Shown piece after piece: positions 1 to 8,317 of a stretch of 64,000 bases of DNA (position 1 is its first letter; each line of letters begins with the position of its first letter). A program made the position numbers and the translations under genes. This DNA comes from Halomonas sp. CH40. Its GTDB lineage: Bacteria; Pseudomonadota; Gammaproteobacteria; Pseudomonadales; Halomonadaceae. Location: positions 3,348,001-3,412,000 of the forward strand of contig CP112982.1 of the NCBI GenBank assembly GCA_041875495.1. The letters run 5' to 3'. Under the pieces are notes generated by a model that saw nothing but the letters and a program-made list of their open reading frames with translations, was not told the DNA's origin and did not search any database.

Positions 1-604
1 TTCCTGTCAGAGCTTCAACACCTGCCATTTCACCCTGCTCGGCACGATAAATGGCGACGGCCTGGGTTAAGCGGTTGCGGACATAGTCATCGTCCGCCTC
101 GCTGATAAGTGGCGTCAGGGTATCGACCATGTCGCCATCCACTTCGCCGAGCAGACGATCAGCCGAGGTGCGCCGCCGTTCTACATTCGGCGAATAAAGA
201 TCCACCACGGCGATGGCACTGCGCAGCTGATTGCGCAAAGCATTGTTGATACCAACACGCTCCAGATCGCGGCGCGACATCTCGCCGAGTGATTCGCCGG
301 TCAAGGCATCTTCAACCGGCCAATCGCGGCCGCGGTTATTGAGCACCACCACAAAGCGGCCCTCATCGGTGCGCTGCAGCTTGCCGTCAAGCAGTGCCTG
401 CAGCCAGTCACGGGCGCGCTCGTCATCGCTTTGCAGGATGGCGATAATGGCATCGCTCTTGTCAGCAAAGGAATCCACATCCAGCGCCGTCAGCAAGGCC
501 AGCGCTGCTTCATCATCGGTTTGAGGGGACTGCTGGGCCTGGGCGGGCAAGGTCACCGCCAGCAAGAGCACACAGCACAGCGCCCAGGAAAGAAATCGCC
601 GCAT
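1..604 (-). CDS. urtB: Urea ABC transporter permease UrtB, N-terminal part (runs off window)
   Basis: Read on the minus strand, an open frame starts at the ATG at 604, preceded by GAGGAAG, and continues without a stop to base 1. The first residues form a signal peptide (MRRFLSWALCCVLLL...AQAQ) followed by a long soluble helical region with NNRGRDWPVEDALTGE. Such a long periplasmic N-terminal extension before the membrane segments is typical of UrtB and not of the related branched-chain amino acid permease LivH. The membrane part lies outside the window. The gene follows urtA by 97 bases, so the two form the start of a urea uptake operon. UrtB would be one of two permeases that, with UrtC, carry urea delivered by UrtA across the inner membrane. 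The identity rests on this context plus the extension. Confidence 0.88.
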   Translation of the reverse strand, partial: MRRFLSWALCCVLLLAVTLPAQAQQSPQTDDEAALALLTALDVDSFADKSDAIIAILQSDDERARDWLQALLDGKLQRTDEGRFVVVLNNRGRDWPVEDALTGESLGEMSRRDLERVGINNALRNQLRSAIAVVDLYSPNVERRRTSADRLLGEVDGDMVDTLTPLISEADDDYVRNRLTQAVAIYRAEQGEMAGVEALTG

Positions 605-652
605 AGGGTTTCTTCCTCAGAAAACAGGATAGGGAAAGGAGAAACAGTGGCT

Positions 653-676
653 TTGCCCCGCACAGCGGCGGGGCAA
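653..676 (-). promoter_or_regulatory. urtA-urtB intergenic stem-loop
   Basis: A perfect 9-bp stem (TTGCCCCGC / GCGGGGCAA) with a 6-base loop lies between urtA and urtB. No T-run follows it on the minus strand. It more likely protects the urtA mRNA 3' end or partly attenuates transcription, allowing more binding protein than permease, than acts as a full terminator. Function is inferred from position. Confidence 0.5.
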
Positions 677-701
677 GTCACACAGCAGGGTGGGTTAGAA
701 C

Positions 702-2075
702 TTACTCGTCGGCTTCCTCGCCACCGCCGCAGCTGCCTTCCACCACGTTGTAGTTACCGCAGACCAGAGGCTGGCGCCAGTCGCTGATCATGTCGCGGGA
801 GCCCGGCAGGTAATCAGACCAGGCATCGCCAACCACGGTAGACGGTGTCTGCCAGACGATATCGAACTGGCCGTTATCCTGGATCTCACCAATCAGCACC
901 GGCTTGGTAATATGATGGTTGGGCATCATGGCTGCATAGCCACCAGAGAGATTGGGCACCGTCACACCGATAATGGCTTCCTTGACCGCATCCACCTCAG
1001 CAGATCCCGCCTTGCGCACCGCTTCGGCCCACATGTTAAAGCCAATATAGTGGGCTTCCATGGGGTCATTGGTAACCGCCATTTCATCGCCGGTGTACTC
1101 GATCCATGCATCGATAAAATCGTAGTTGGCGTCGGTGTCTACGCTCATGAAGTAGTTCCAGGCGGCCAGATGACCTACCAGCGGAGCGGTATCAATACCG
1201 GAAAGCTCCTGCTCGCCCACTGAGAAGGCCACGACAGGAATATCACCTGCATCAATACCCTGGTTGGCCAGCTCACGGTAGAAGGGCACGTTGGCATCGC
1301 CATTGACCGTAGAAACCACTGCCGTACGCTTGCCTTCCTCACCAAAGCGGCGAATTTCGGCAACAATGTTCTGCCAGTCGGAATGGCCGAACGGCGTGTA
1401 GTTGACCATGATGTCGTCTTCGGCAATACCGTGCTCTTCCTGGAGATAGGCATTCAAGATACGGTTGGTGGTACGCGGATAGACATAGTCGGTGCCCACC
1501 AGAGCAAAACGCTCGATACCCACTTCATTGATCAGGTAATCCACCGCCGGAATCGCCTGCTGATTGGGCGCCGCGCCGGTGTAGAAGACGTTGCCAGAAG
1601 ATTCTTCGCCTTCATACTGCACCGGGTAGAACAGCAGGCCATTGAGCTCTTCCACTACCGGCAGCACCGACTTGCGCGAGACTGACGTCCAGTTACCGAA
1701 GATGACATCGACTTCTTCCTGGGCCAGCAGCTCGCGGGCTTTCTCAGCAAACAGCGGCCAATCAGATGCCGGATCCACCACGACGGCCTCAAGTTCACGC
1801 CCCAGCAGGCCGCCCGCTTCATTCTGACGCTCGATGAGCATTTCAACGGTATCCTTGAGTACCGTTTCACTGATCGCCATGGTGCCAGACAGCGAGTGCA
1901 GAATACCCACCTTGATCGGGTCATCATCCTGGGCCAGCGCCTGGGTGCCCGTTGCGGCAATTGCAGCCGCCAGCAGCGTCATGGAAAGCTTACGCTTGAC
2001 GCCTGAATAGCGGGGCGTGCCAGAAACAGCGTGAGAGTGAAGCTGATGAGAGTTCGAAACGGCCTGTGAAGACAT
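702..2075 (-). CDS. urtA: Urea ABC transporter substrate-binding protein UrtA
   Basis: This 457-residue protein binds urea in the periplasm for an ABC importer. After a longish N-terminus comes a hydrophobic signal (SMTLLAAAIAATGTQALAQ, residues about 31-49). The mature protein begins DDPIKVGILHSLSGTMAIS, the hallmark opening of UrtA in the type-1 periplasmic binding fold. Further family signatures are FGNWTSVSRKSVLPV, LFYPVQYEGEESS and TNDPMEAHYIGFNMWAEAV. The ATG at 2075 has GAGGAG about 5 bases upstream; an internal start nearer the signal peptide (KLSMTLL) is possible. It is followed by urtB in the same direction. Urt systems are usually under nitrogen control, but I found no convincing sigma54 promoter upstream. 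Identity is confident. Confidence 0.93.
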   Translation of the reverse strand: MSSQAVSNSHQLHSHAVSGTPRYSGVKRKLSMTLLAAAIAATGTQALAQDDDPIKVGILHSLSGTMAISETVLKDTVEMLIERQNEAGGLLGRELEAVVVDPASDWPLFAEKARELLAQEEVDVIFGNWTSVSRKSVLPVVEELNGLLFYPVQYEGEESSGNVFYTGAAPNQQAIPAVDYLINEVGIERFALVGTDYVYPRTTNRILNAYLQEEHGIAEDDIMVNYTPFGHSDWQNIVAEIRRFGEEGKRTAVVSTVNGDANVPFYRELANQGIDAGDIPVVAFSVGEQELSGIDTAPLVGHLAAWNYFMSVDTDANYDFIDAWIEYTGDEMAVTNDPMEAHYIGFNMWAEAVRKAGSAEVDAVKEAIIGVTVPNLSGGYAAMMPNHHITKPVLIGEIQDNGQFDIVWQTPSTVVGDAWSDYLPGSRDMISDWRQPLVCGNYNVVEGSCGGGEEADE

Positions 2076-2419
2076 GCAAAGCTCCTCGCCCTGAAAACAG
2101 GGCCTTGAAATGATGCACCCAGTACACGGATGCCGGCAAAGTCCTACAGACTGAGCAAGGAGCGCGCCACAATGGCTAAAATAGGTTAATTTACTGGCAA
2201 TTCAAAACGTTACTTAATATGAAAAAACGCTGACAAGACGTTATCTACAAGCCAGGCAAGTAACACACTGCTTTTTAATGGTGCGTAGGTGGCAAGCACT
2301 GGTTTTGCGTTGCACCAAAATACAGCTCAGGAAAACTCTGATATTGCCAGAGGGGTACCTGACACCTTGAATGCCTTATGGTCTCTGACGGTCTCACCGC
2401 CCGCTGGGATTACCGCTGA
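2076..2419. other. Intergenic region upstream of urtA
   Basis: This 344-base stretch separates the urtA start from the stop of the downstream yihY-like gene; both genes run on the minus strand. It must hold the urtA promoter. I saw no clear sigma54 GG-N10-GC element, no strong terminator and no credible open frame with a ribosome site. Confidence 0.4.
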
Positions 2420-3346
2420 TTATTCAATCCGCGAGACCGCCTGATGGTCAGGGTCAAGATACCAAGGCAGGCCTACCCGGGAATTGCGCTCCAGTTCGGC
2501 GATAACCTGGGCGCCCAGCAGTAAGATGATAGCGCCGATTTCAAGGCTCAGCAGGACAATCACCAGAGTCGCCAGGGAGCCGTAAACGACGCTGACAAAG
2601 GAAAGGTTGGCAAAGTAGTAGACCAGCAAAAGCCGCACGGCTTCCCACAGTAAGGCGGCCACAAAACCGCCTACCACCGCCCGGCGCAGGGCAATCTGCA
2701 CCACGGGAAGCACCTTGTAGATGGCACTGAACAGTAAAAAGACGCCAACAAAACTGCTCAGGTTAAGCACCGGTTCAGACAGCACGGCCAATGGCAGCTC
2801 ACGCTCGAAAATCGCCAGCACCAGGGTATTCAGTGAACTGGCCAGGGTTACCACCAGCGTTAGCATCATCAGCCCCGCCCCCAGCACCAGAATAAAGGCA
2901 TAAGGCAACATCACGGACACCCAGGCGCTGCGCTTGATGTGCGGGGTTTCGGGAGCATGAAAGATGATCGCCAGCGCATCTTCCAGCATGCGAAAAGCGA
3001 ACGAGCTGAACAGCAGCAGCACCGGAAAGCCCAGAATGCCCATCACATCGCCGGAATCCAGCAGGCCGCGCACGGCCTCCAGCAGGACATCCGCGTGGGA
3101 GGGCGCAAGATGGCGCGCCTGAACATCCAAAACCCCGAGCAAATGCTGCTCATCCACCAGGTGAGTCAGCAACACCACCAAAACGGCAAACAAGGGCACA
3201 ATGGAAAGCAGGATGTTATAGCCAACCCCACCGGCCAGCAGGATGCCGCGGTTCTTTATAAAGTGACGCAGCACACGCCAGGCAAAGTGTGCCAGCCGGG
3301 GCAACAACAAAAGGACGGCATTCAGCAACGGTGATTTTCGAATCAT
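2420..3346 (-). CDS. YihY/BrkB (UPF0761) family inner-membrane protein
   Basis: A 308-residue integral membrane protein with about six hydrophobic segments. The family signature near the N-terminus is present (FIKNRGILLAGGVGYNILLS, then IVPLFAVLVVLL), as is the C-terminal region (VYGSLATLVIVLLSLEIGAI, then ILLLGAQVIAELE), typical of YihY/virulence factor BrkB. The biochemical role of the family is not settled; YihY was once misassigned as RNase BN. Length is normal. It stands alone, with its start at 3346 facing the divergent gene at 3530. Fold and family are confident; function is not. Confidence 0.85.
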   Translation of the reverse strand: MIRKSPLLNAVLLLLPRLAHFAWRVLRHFIKNRGILLAGGVGYNILLSIVPLFAVLVVLLTHLVDEQHLLGVLDVQARHLAPSHADVLLEAVRGLLDSGDVMGILGFPVLLLFSSFAFRMLEDALAIIFHAPETPHIKRSAWVSVMLPYAFILVLGAGLMMLTLVVTLASSLNTLVLAIFERELPLAVLSEPVLNLSSFVGVFLLFSAIYKVLPVVQIALRRAVVGGFVAALLWEAVRLLLVYYFANLSFVSVVYGSLATLVIVLLSLEIGAIILLLGAQVIAELERNSRVGLPWYLDPDHQAVSRIE

Positions 3347-3529
3347 GGTTTGTCGTCCTCTTTAAACGCTTAACCCCATGATACGCTGATGTCCCTCGGC
3401 TCTGGCCAAGTCTTTCGCTCAACGTCTGTAAAAGCGTTTATCCTGGGTAGCGGCGTTTAAACGCCCCTTGCTGCAGCGCGGCGGCAAGGTAAACTGTGGG
3501 GTCTTTCACCCAAGGTTGGCCTTACCTCT

Positions 3530-3910
3530 ATGTCCATGCAGATTTACCACTCGCCGATTCAACTTTATGACGTGGTGTTTGTGATCATCCCCCGCCTGGA
3601 ACAGGCGCGTAACCTGGTGAATAGCACCCTGGATACGCTGATCGACAATGCCAGCCACCCCAACGATCTGCTGCGTTACCGGGAAATGCAGCGCAAGCTG
3701 ATGCTGGAAATGCAGATGATCCATGCCAACCTGACCCATCTACTGGAGCGTTACCGCAGCGATGTCCAGGAGCTGCTACAAAGCCAGGGCGCTCAGGGCA
3801 ACCGCGAAGCGCAGCTAGATGATATGGAGCAGGATGCCCTGGCTCGAGCGAAGGAAATCTACCAGAAGGTAGTCGAGTTTCAGACCGGACGGCGCAACGT
3901 GCCCTGGTAA
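3530..3910 (+). CDS. Small helical protein of unknown function
   Basis: A 126-residue predicted cytoplasmic protein with no family that I recognise. It is rich in Leu, Gln, Glu and Arg, and the stretch LRYREMQRKLMLEMQMIHAN through LLERYRSDVQELLQSQGAQG suggests a long amphipathic helix or coiled coil. No signal peptide or membrane segment is visible. Two possible starts (3530 and 3536) are two codons apart; an AAGG lies about 14 bases upstream. It runs toward the amphi-Trp gene and ends 31 bases from that gene's stop, so the two are convergent. Location beside the GAK-type operon may be coincidental. The gene is probably real because codon use and composition match its neighbours. Confidence 0.65.
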   Translation: MSMQIYHSPIQLYDVVFVIIPRLEQARNLVNSTLDTLIDNASHPNDLLRYREMQRKLMLEMQMIHANLTHLLERYRSDVQELLQSQGAQGNREAQLDDMEQDALARAKEIYQKVVEFQTGRRNVPW

Positions 3911-3940
3911 ACCATCAGAAGAAAACCAGCCGCAGGAGAA

Positions 3941-4213
3941 TCAATTGCCCACCTTGATTTTCGGCGCTGTACTGGCGATAGCTTTTTCCTTGATGCGCCA
4001 TTTGATCTTGACTTCAACTTCCTGCTTGTCGCCTTCATCGCTGGCACGCAGGGAAACCTGCAGCAGTTGCTGAGGCGACAGCACCAGATCATCTTCGCTT
4101 TCCTGAAATGCCAGATGGCCTTCATTGATGGCCTTGGCCAGAGTCACCAGCAGCTCCTGGGTGGCTTCCCGGTCAAGCAGCGAGTCATGGCTGAACTTGG
4201 TTTTAGACTTCAT
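3941..4213 (-). CDS. Amphi-Trp domain-containing protein
   Basis: This 90-residue protein matches the small amphi-Trp family: an N-terminal KSKTKFSHDSLLDREATQEL, a middle SEDDLVLSPQQLLQVSLRAS and a C-terminal amphipathic strand KQEVEVKIKWRIKEK bearing the conserved Trp. The family is known from its frequent linkage with an ATP-grasp enzyme and an HprK-related kinase (the 'GAK' genes), exactly as here. It is the last gene of the minus-strand operon, 57 bases behind the metallophosphoesterase. A role as a small substrate, carrier or membrane-surface protein modified by the enzymes encoded upstream is plausible but not shown. Confidence 0.8.
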   Translation of the reverse strand: MKSKTKFSHDSLLDREATQELLVTLAKAINEGHLAFQESEDDLVLSPQQLLQVSLRASDEGDKQEVEVKIKWRIKEKAIASTAPKIKVGN

Positions 4214-4269
4214 TGATGGCCCCCCGTTAAGGCTTTATCCATTTAACCCTTTTCCATTTAACTATTTTG

Positions 4270-5616
4270 TTATGACGCCTTGCCCGACCGCTTCCCCTTG
4301 CGTCCGGGGCTGAAGACCTTGGCCACCGGATAGTCGCCGCTCAACCCCACCAGGCCACGTTTTTTATCAATCAGCGTCGCCCCCACGCCTATTCCCTTGA
4401 GTCCTTCGCTTTTCCGCGAGTTGGTATCCAGGGTGATATCGGCCTCGATATGAATCAGGTCATTCTTGAGCGTGACCCGTTGGCCCCCATGTTGGTTGAT
4501 ATGCCCGTGCACCAGCACTTGAATACCGGCCTTTCTGGCCACTCGGGCGCCGTGCCGGGTCAGCGGCAGGTCAGCCTTGCGATACTTGGTTCTGAAGGTA
4601 TTGGCCAGCGAGCCATAGTAGAAGCTGAACAGGTTCTGGCTCATCAGGTTCTTTTTGAACGCCCGGTTGGCATGCTTGATGCCGTGATTGGCCAGCAGTT
4701 CGGCCATTGCATCATCCAGACCTGCATGCAGAAACAGAAAGGAGCCGCGTTTTTTAACCAGCTGCATGCGGCGGAAAAACCAGCCAAACTCACCGGAGGG
4801 CTTGAGAAACAGTGAGCGGCATTTCATCGCTGCGGCATACACCTGCTGCAGTGAGAGCCCATTTTTGGCGCAATGACTCTCAAAGTTCTCGGCTTTCTTG
4901 TGCATCTTGCTGATTTCACGGTCGATGCCTTCTGGTGTCAGAAACCCCGCTGCATAGAAGGGAAAATTTTCAAACCAGGCATCACTGGGAAACAGCGCCT
5001 CTCGGCAAGCGTCTTCACTGGGTATGTCCCTGTCCCATTGGCTATCCGCCAGATACTGGTCAAAAACCTCCTTGAACAGCGGAATGACCTTCTTGCCCAT
5101 ACGCACAAACAGGTGCTGGCTGCCGGTATCGGTGTCGCGTTTCAGCGACAGCAGGCCCATCAGCAGGCGCAGGTCATGGTTACCCGCCAGCAGGGTGACA
5201 TTGGCCTTGAGGCGGTAGAGGTGCGCCAGGCTGCGCAACAGCATCAGGTTGCTGGGCCCCTTGTCCAGGCAGTCACCGCCAACGATGATTTCTGCTTTCT
5301 TGCCGAAACGGGTCAGTTCATATTCACACAGCTGAGCACCGTCACGCTCGATGACTCCAGCGGCTAACAGGGACGCTTCAAATGCTTCAGCATCGGCGTG
5401 GGCATCGGAGATAAACACCACCGGTTTGGCGGGCCAGGTAAAGCGCTTTTTCTGCGCGCGGCGCTGAAAGGTGGCTAACGCATCATCATGGTTGACGGAC
5501 GTCGGGTCATCCGGCCAGGGCGCCCACTCGGTTGGCAGCTGGCTCAGCACGGCATTGTGATAGGCCTGCCTGCTGACCTGTGGAATAAGGTTGAATGCTG
5601 TCATGGTCGCCATCAT
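4270..5616 (-). CDS. Metallophosphoesterase (calcineurin-like) of the GAK-type locus
   Basis: A 448-residue cytoplasmic metallophosphoesterase. All the metal-binding motifs are present in order: D-A-H in VVFISDAHADAEAF (about residue 65), GD in IIVGGDCLDKGPSN, GNHD in LLAGNHDLR, a histidine in FLFLHAGLDDAM and the final VHGHINQHGGQR. A basic tail (SPGRKGKRSGKAS) ends the protein. This metal set is that of phosphomonoesterases, diesterases and nucleotide hydrolases, so the substrate cannot be read from sequence. It begins 3 bases after the histidine phosphatase stop and is fifth in the operon. Several Met codons cluster at the start (5616, 5613, 5604) and none has a strong ribosome site, so the exact start is uncertain. 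Confidence 0.85.
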   Translation of the reverse strand: MMATMTAFNLIPQVSRQAYHNAVLSQLPTEWAPWPDDPTSVNHDDALATFQRRAQKKRFTWPAKPVVFISDAHADAEAFEASLLAAGVIERDGAQLCEYELTRFGKKAEIIVGGDCLDKGPSNLMLLRSLAHLYRLKANVTLLAGNHDLRLLMGLLSLKRDTDTGSQHLFVRMGKKVIPLFKEVFDQYLADSQWDRDIPSEDACREALFPSDAWFENFPFYAAGFLTPEGIDREISKMHKKAENFESHCAKNGLSLQQVYAAAMKCRSLFLKPSGEFGWFFRRMQLVKKRGSFLFLHAGLDDAMAELLANHGIKHANRAFKKNLMSQNLFSFYYGSLANTFRTKYRKADLPLTRHGARVARKAGIQVLVHGHINQHGGQRVTLKNDLIHIEADITLDTNSRKSEGLKGIGVGATLIDKKRGLVGLSGDYPVAKVFSPGRKGKRSGKAS

Positions 5617-5619
5617 CTT

Positions 5620-6303
5620 CTAGTCGAGTGGGTCCGCCGCCTGACGGTGCTTCCAGTTGCCATAAAGCCGCCTCCAGCCGACGGCTTGTCTTTCAAAAAC
5701 GACCGGATGACCGTGAAACATGCTCAACCGTTTAATATCGCCGAAAGAGATGACATTAAGATGATAACAGGCATGACGGATAGAGGCACCGTGGCCAACA
5801 ACCAGCTGTATCTGGCCATCGGCAGCAGAAGGCAGCGCCTGCAAGTGCTGGGCAACCCGCTCGCCGGCTTCCAACAGTGACTCTGCCCCTTCAAAGGGCA
5901 ACCTGAAGTGGCTGGCGGATTTCCAGCCTACTGGTAAAGGCGCCAGGCGTGGGTCCTGGGCGACAATACCTTCGATTTCACCAACGCTGAGATTGGCCAC
6001 GGCCCCTACGCTGCGTTCACACAGGGCAGAAAAGCTGTTGACGGACGGCGACTCGGTAAAAAAAGAGGCGAGCTCCTGGCGGTAGATATCCGCCGTTTGC
6101 CAGGCTCTTAACAGCGTCGAACAGTGAATATCGCTACGTAACCACCACCCTGACCCGGCCAGCCAGTCGCCGAATGCACGGGCCTGCGCCCTGACCTCGG
6201 CTGTGCCTTCTGCTGTCAAGGGGTAGGGCTGCAGCGCACTGGGCGTTTTTGCCCGTTGGGCATAGTCACCGTGGCGAATCAGCGCCAGCCGCTGCACGTT
6301 CAT
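5620..6303 (-). CDS. Histidine phosphatase family (phosphoglycerate mutase-like/SixA-like) protein
   Basis: A 227-residue histidine phosphatase. The catalytic RHG motif is at residues about 10-12 (LALIRHGDYAQ), and the second histidine lies in VVGHGASIRH near residue 170. The presumed acid residue lies in the CERSVGAVANLSVGEIEGIV segment. Family members remove phosphoryl groups from small molecules or, in SixA, from phosphohistidine on proteins. Its ATG overlaps the stop of the HprK-related gene by 4 bases (ATGA), showing translational coupling. Being beside a kinase related to HprK, it may reverse that kinase's modification; this is an inference from context only. Confidence 0.85.
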   Translation of the reverse strand: MNVQRLALIRHGDYAQRAKTPSALQPYPLTAEGTAEVRAQARAFGDWLAGSGWWLRSDIHCSTLLRAWQTADIYRQELASFFTESPSVNSFSALCERSVGAVANLSVGEIEGIVAQDPRLAPLPVGWKSASHFRLPFEGAESLLEAGERVAQHLQALPSAADGQIQLVVGHGASIRHACYHLNVISFGDIKRLSMFHGHPVVFERQAVGWRRLYGNWKHRQAADPLD

Positions 6304-7409
6304 GCCAAAAGCCCTTCTGCCTTGAGCAGTTCGATGGCGCGGTCAAAGTTCACTCCACCGTTCAGGCGTAACACCTTTACGCCGGCCAGCTGGTCGGCGT
6401 AAAGGCGACAGGAAGGCGCCTGCTCAGGGGGAAAGTGGCCATCGCCACTCTGAAAAAACGGCCCAGGGCTTTTACGCAAACCCTCCAGCGCCTCAGGCGT
6501 TTGCTCTATATCCACGCGGTTTAGCCCGGTGGGCGTAGTAGCCTCAAGCGACCAGTCCAGCAGTACCAGAGTACTCAGCTTGCCTGACAGTGTGGTTTTA
6601 TCATCACCGTAAAGCGCTGGAATCAGCACGTCATATTTTTGCTCAATGCCCCAGAGTTGCGCAGTCGGCATCTGCCCATAGCGCTCGCGCTCAGCAGCGC
6701 TCAATAGCCCGGCAAGCCGCGCTGAACTGATCAGAGTGCCAGGGTTTACCCGAGGATGCTTGGCCACACCCAGCACCTCGGTGGCGCATCCTTCAGGCTG
6801 GGGCTTGAACAGGATACGATCATTGGACAGAAAGCGGGCGCCGGGGTTTTCCAGGGCTTTCAGCATCAGGGTCGATTTGCCACCGCCTGAGCTGGCGGCA
6901 ATCGCTGTTGCCTGGCCATTGGCCGTAAAGGCTGAGGCATGCCCTAGAAAATAGCCGCAGCGCTGCTGCACATTGAGAAACTGGTTGTTGATAAAATTGA
7001 CGACCTGAGAAAAATGCCGGGTCAGATCGCCCATGGCAAGCGGAGCGTCCAGGGTCTGGAGAAATACCATGCCGGTGCGGACTTTATGAATCCAGCGGCC
7101 CTCAGAGGTATCCCAGTAGGCTTCTTTCAGACCCAGCGGGCTGGGTTTGTTACGCTTGGCCGGCGTCCAGTTAATGCCTTGGGTGTTGGCTTGCTGATCA
7201 ATCAGGAACACCGCTTGCACCGGCTGGCTCTCACTCGGAATACTCGCGGTCAGGCCTGAATAATACTGCTTGAGCAACTCAAGAATGCGCGGATTATCGG
7301 CCCATATCTGCAAGGTCAGCCCCTGAAAAGGCAGTAACAGGTGAACGGTACAGCTGGCCTTGAGGCTGGCCAGAGGCTGGCAGACAAGGGCATCAATTTT
7401 GAGTGTCAT
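6300..7409 (-). CDS. HprK-related kinase B of the GAK-type system
   Basis: A 369-residue P-loop kinase resembling the C-terminal domain of HPr kinase/phosphorylase. The Walker A is ASSGGGKST (about residues 169-177), followed by FLSNDRILF, where HprK has its SDD-like segment, and by HPRVNPGTL. The sensor domain of true HprK and its exact capsular motif are absent, so it is a relative rather than HprK itself. HPr-kinase-related proteins of this type are repeatedly found with an ATP-grasp gene and amphi-Trp gene. The start codon overlaps the ATP-grasp stop (TGATG), and the stop overlaps the next start. The likely job is phosphorylation of a protein or small molecule handled by the neighbours; the substrate is unknown. 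Confidence 0.85.
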   Translation of the reverse strand: MTLKIDALVCQPLASLKASCTVHLLLPFQGLTLQIWADNPRILELLKQYYSGLTASIPSESQPVQAVFLIDQQANTQGINWTPAKRNKPSPLGLKEAYWDTSEGRWIHKVRTGMVFLQTLDAPLAMGDLTRHFSQVVNFINNQFLNVQQRCGYFLGHASAFTANGQATAIAASSGGGKSTLMLKALENPGARFLSNDRILFKPQPEGCATEVLGVAKHPRVNPGTLISSARLAGLLSAAERERYGQMPTAQLWGIEQKYDVLIPALYGDDKTTLSGKLSTLVLLDWSLEATTPTGLNRVDIEQTPEALEGLRKSPGPFFQSGDGHFPPEQAPSCRLYADQLAGVKVLRLNGGVNFDRAIELLKAEGLLA

Positions 7410-8317
7410 CAGGCAGGCTCCCGGTTATCAGCCTGCAGCTCGGCCAGTACGTGATCACACAGCGCCCCGGCAGCATCGAGGCCGCAGCCTTTGAGCGCGC
7501 CGCTGAAACCACCAAAAGCAGAGACTTCAAACACCACAGGCCCTTCATCGGTCAGGGCAATATCCACGGTGGTGAAGCTCAGTTCAAAACAGGCCTGTGC
7601 CTGGCGGCCAAGCGCAATCAGCTCAGGACTGGCATGATAGGCTTGGTACTTGCCCCCACTATGAATAGTGGTGTTCCAGGTATTGGCGCCGCTCACCCGG
7701 GCATAAGTACACAGGTATTCGCCGCCGATAAACACCATTCCCAGATCCTGGCCGCCCAGATTGACAAATTTCTGCAGGTAAAAAAGCCCGTGCCTGTCTC
7801 TGAAAGCATCCAGCTTGCGTCGGTTGGTTGCCTCATCGTTGGCCACATCCAGCACCACCATACCCCGCGCCTTGGTGGAATAAAGCGGCTTAAGAATCGC
7901 CTTGTCGAACTCTCTGATCGCCTCCAGCGCTTCATCGGTGTTTTCAGTCACTCGGGTGGGCGGCAGGCTGACATTGCCCGAGGCCAGCGCCGCTGTGCCT
8001 TCAAGGCGGTTGATCAGACGGCTTATCTGCCCTGGGCTGCTGAAACAGCGCACGCCATCGGCTTCCAGGCTGCCCAGCATGCGAATCCGGTCATCGGCGG
8101 CAGGTGAATAGGTCTCACTGACCTTTTTGATAATGACGCCATCCAGTTCGTTCAGCAGAATATCGCCGTAACGTAACTTGCCCGTTTCAAGTTCCAGCAC
8201 CACCTCAGCCATATCCACCACGCAGCGAAAGCCGGTGCGCGCTTCCAGATGGTCAGCCAGGACATCGGTCGACCACTTTCCAGGCGTTCCGATGACGGCA
8301 ATCCGCTTATCAATCAT
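7409..8317 (-). CDS. GAK-type ATP-grasp enzyme
   Basis: An ATP-grasp fold enzyme of 302 residues from the ATG at 8317, which has GAGG about 10 bases upstream; a TTG in frame at 8332 would add 5 residues but lies in that ribosome site. It begins KRIAVIGTPGKWSTDVLADH. ATP-binding segments include AILKPLYSTKARGMVVLD and LFYLQKFVNLGGQDLGMVFI. The C-terminal GPVVFEVSAFGGFSGALKG carries the metal-binding Glu of the family. ATP-grasp enzymes ligate a carboxylate, activated as acyl phosphate, to an amine or thiol. It overlaps the upstream phosphotransferase by 8 bases and the downstream kinase by 1 base. The conserved partnership with the HprK-like kinase defines the GAK grouping, so a pathway role is likely though undefined. 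Confidence 0.88.
   Translation of the reverse strand: MIDKRIAVIGTPGKWSTDVLADHLEARTGFRCVVDMAEVVLELETGKLRYGDILLNELDGVIIKKVSETYSPAADDRIRMLGSLEADGVRCFSSPGQISRLINRLEGTAALASGNVSLPPTRVTENTDEALEAIREFDKAILKPLYSTKARGMVVLDVANDEATNRRKLDAFRDRHGLFYLQKFVNLGGQDLGMVFIGGEYLCTYARVSGANTWNTTIHSGGKYQAYHASPELIALGRQAQACFELSFTTVDIALTDEGPVVFEVSAFGGFSGALKGCGLDAAGALCDHVLAELQADNREPA

Noticed and set aside
2076..2419. Sigma54 promoter for urtA
   Set aside because: No GG-N10-GC pair with good flanking bases was found on the minus strand.
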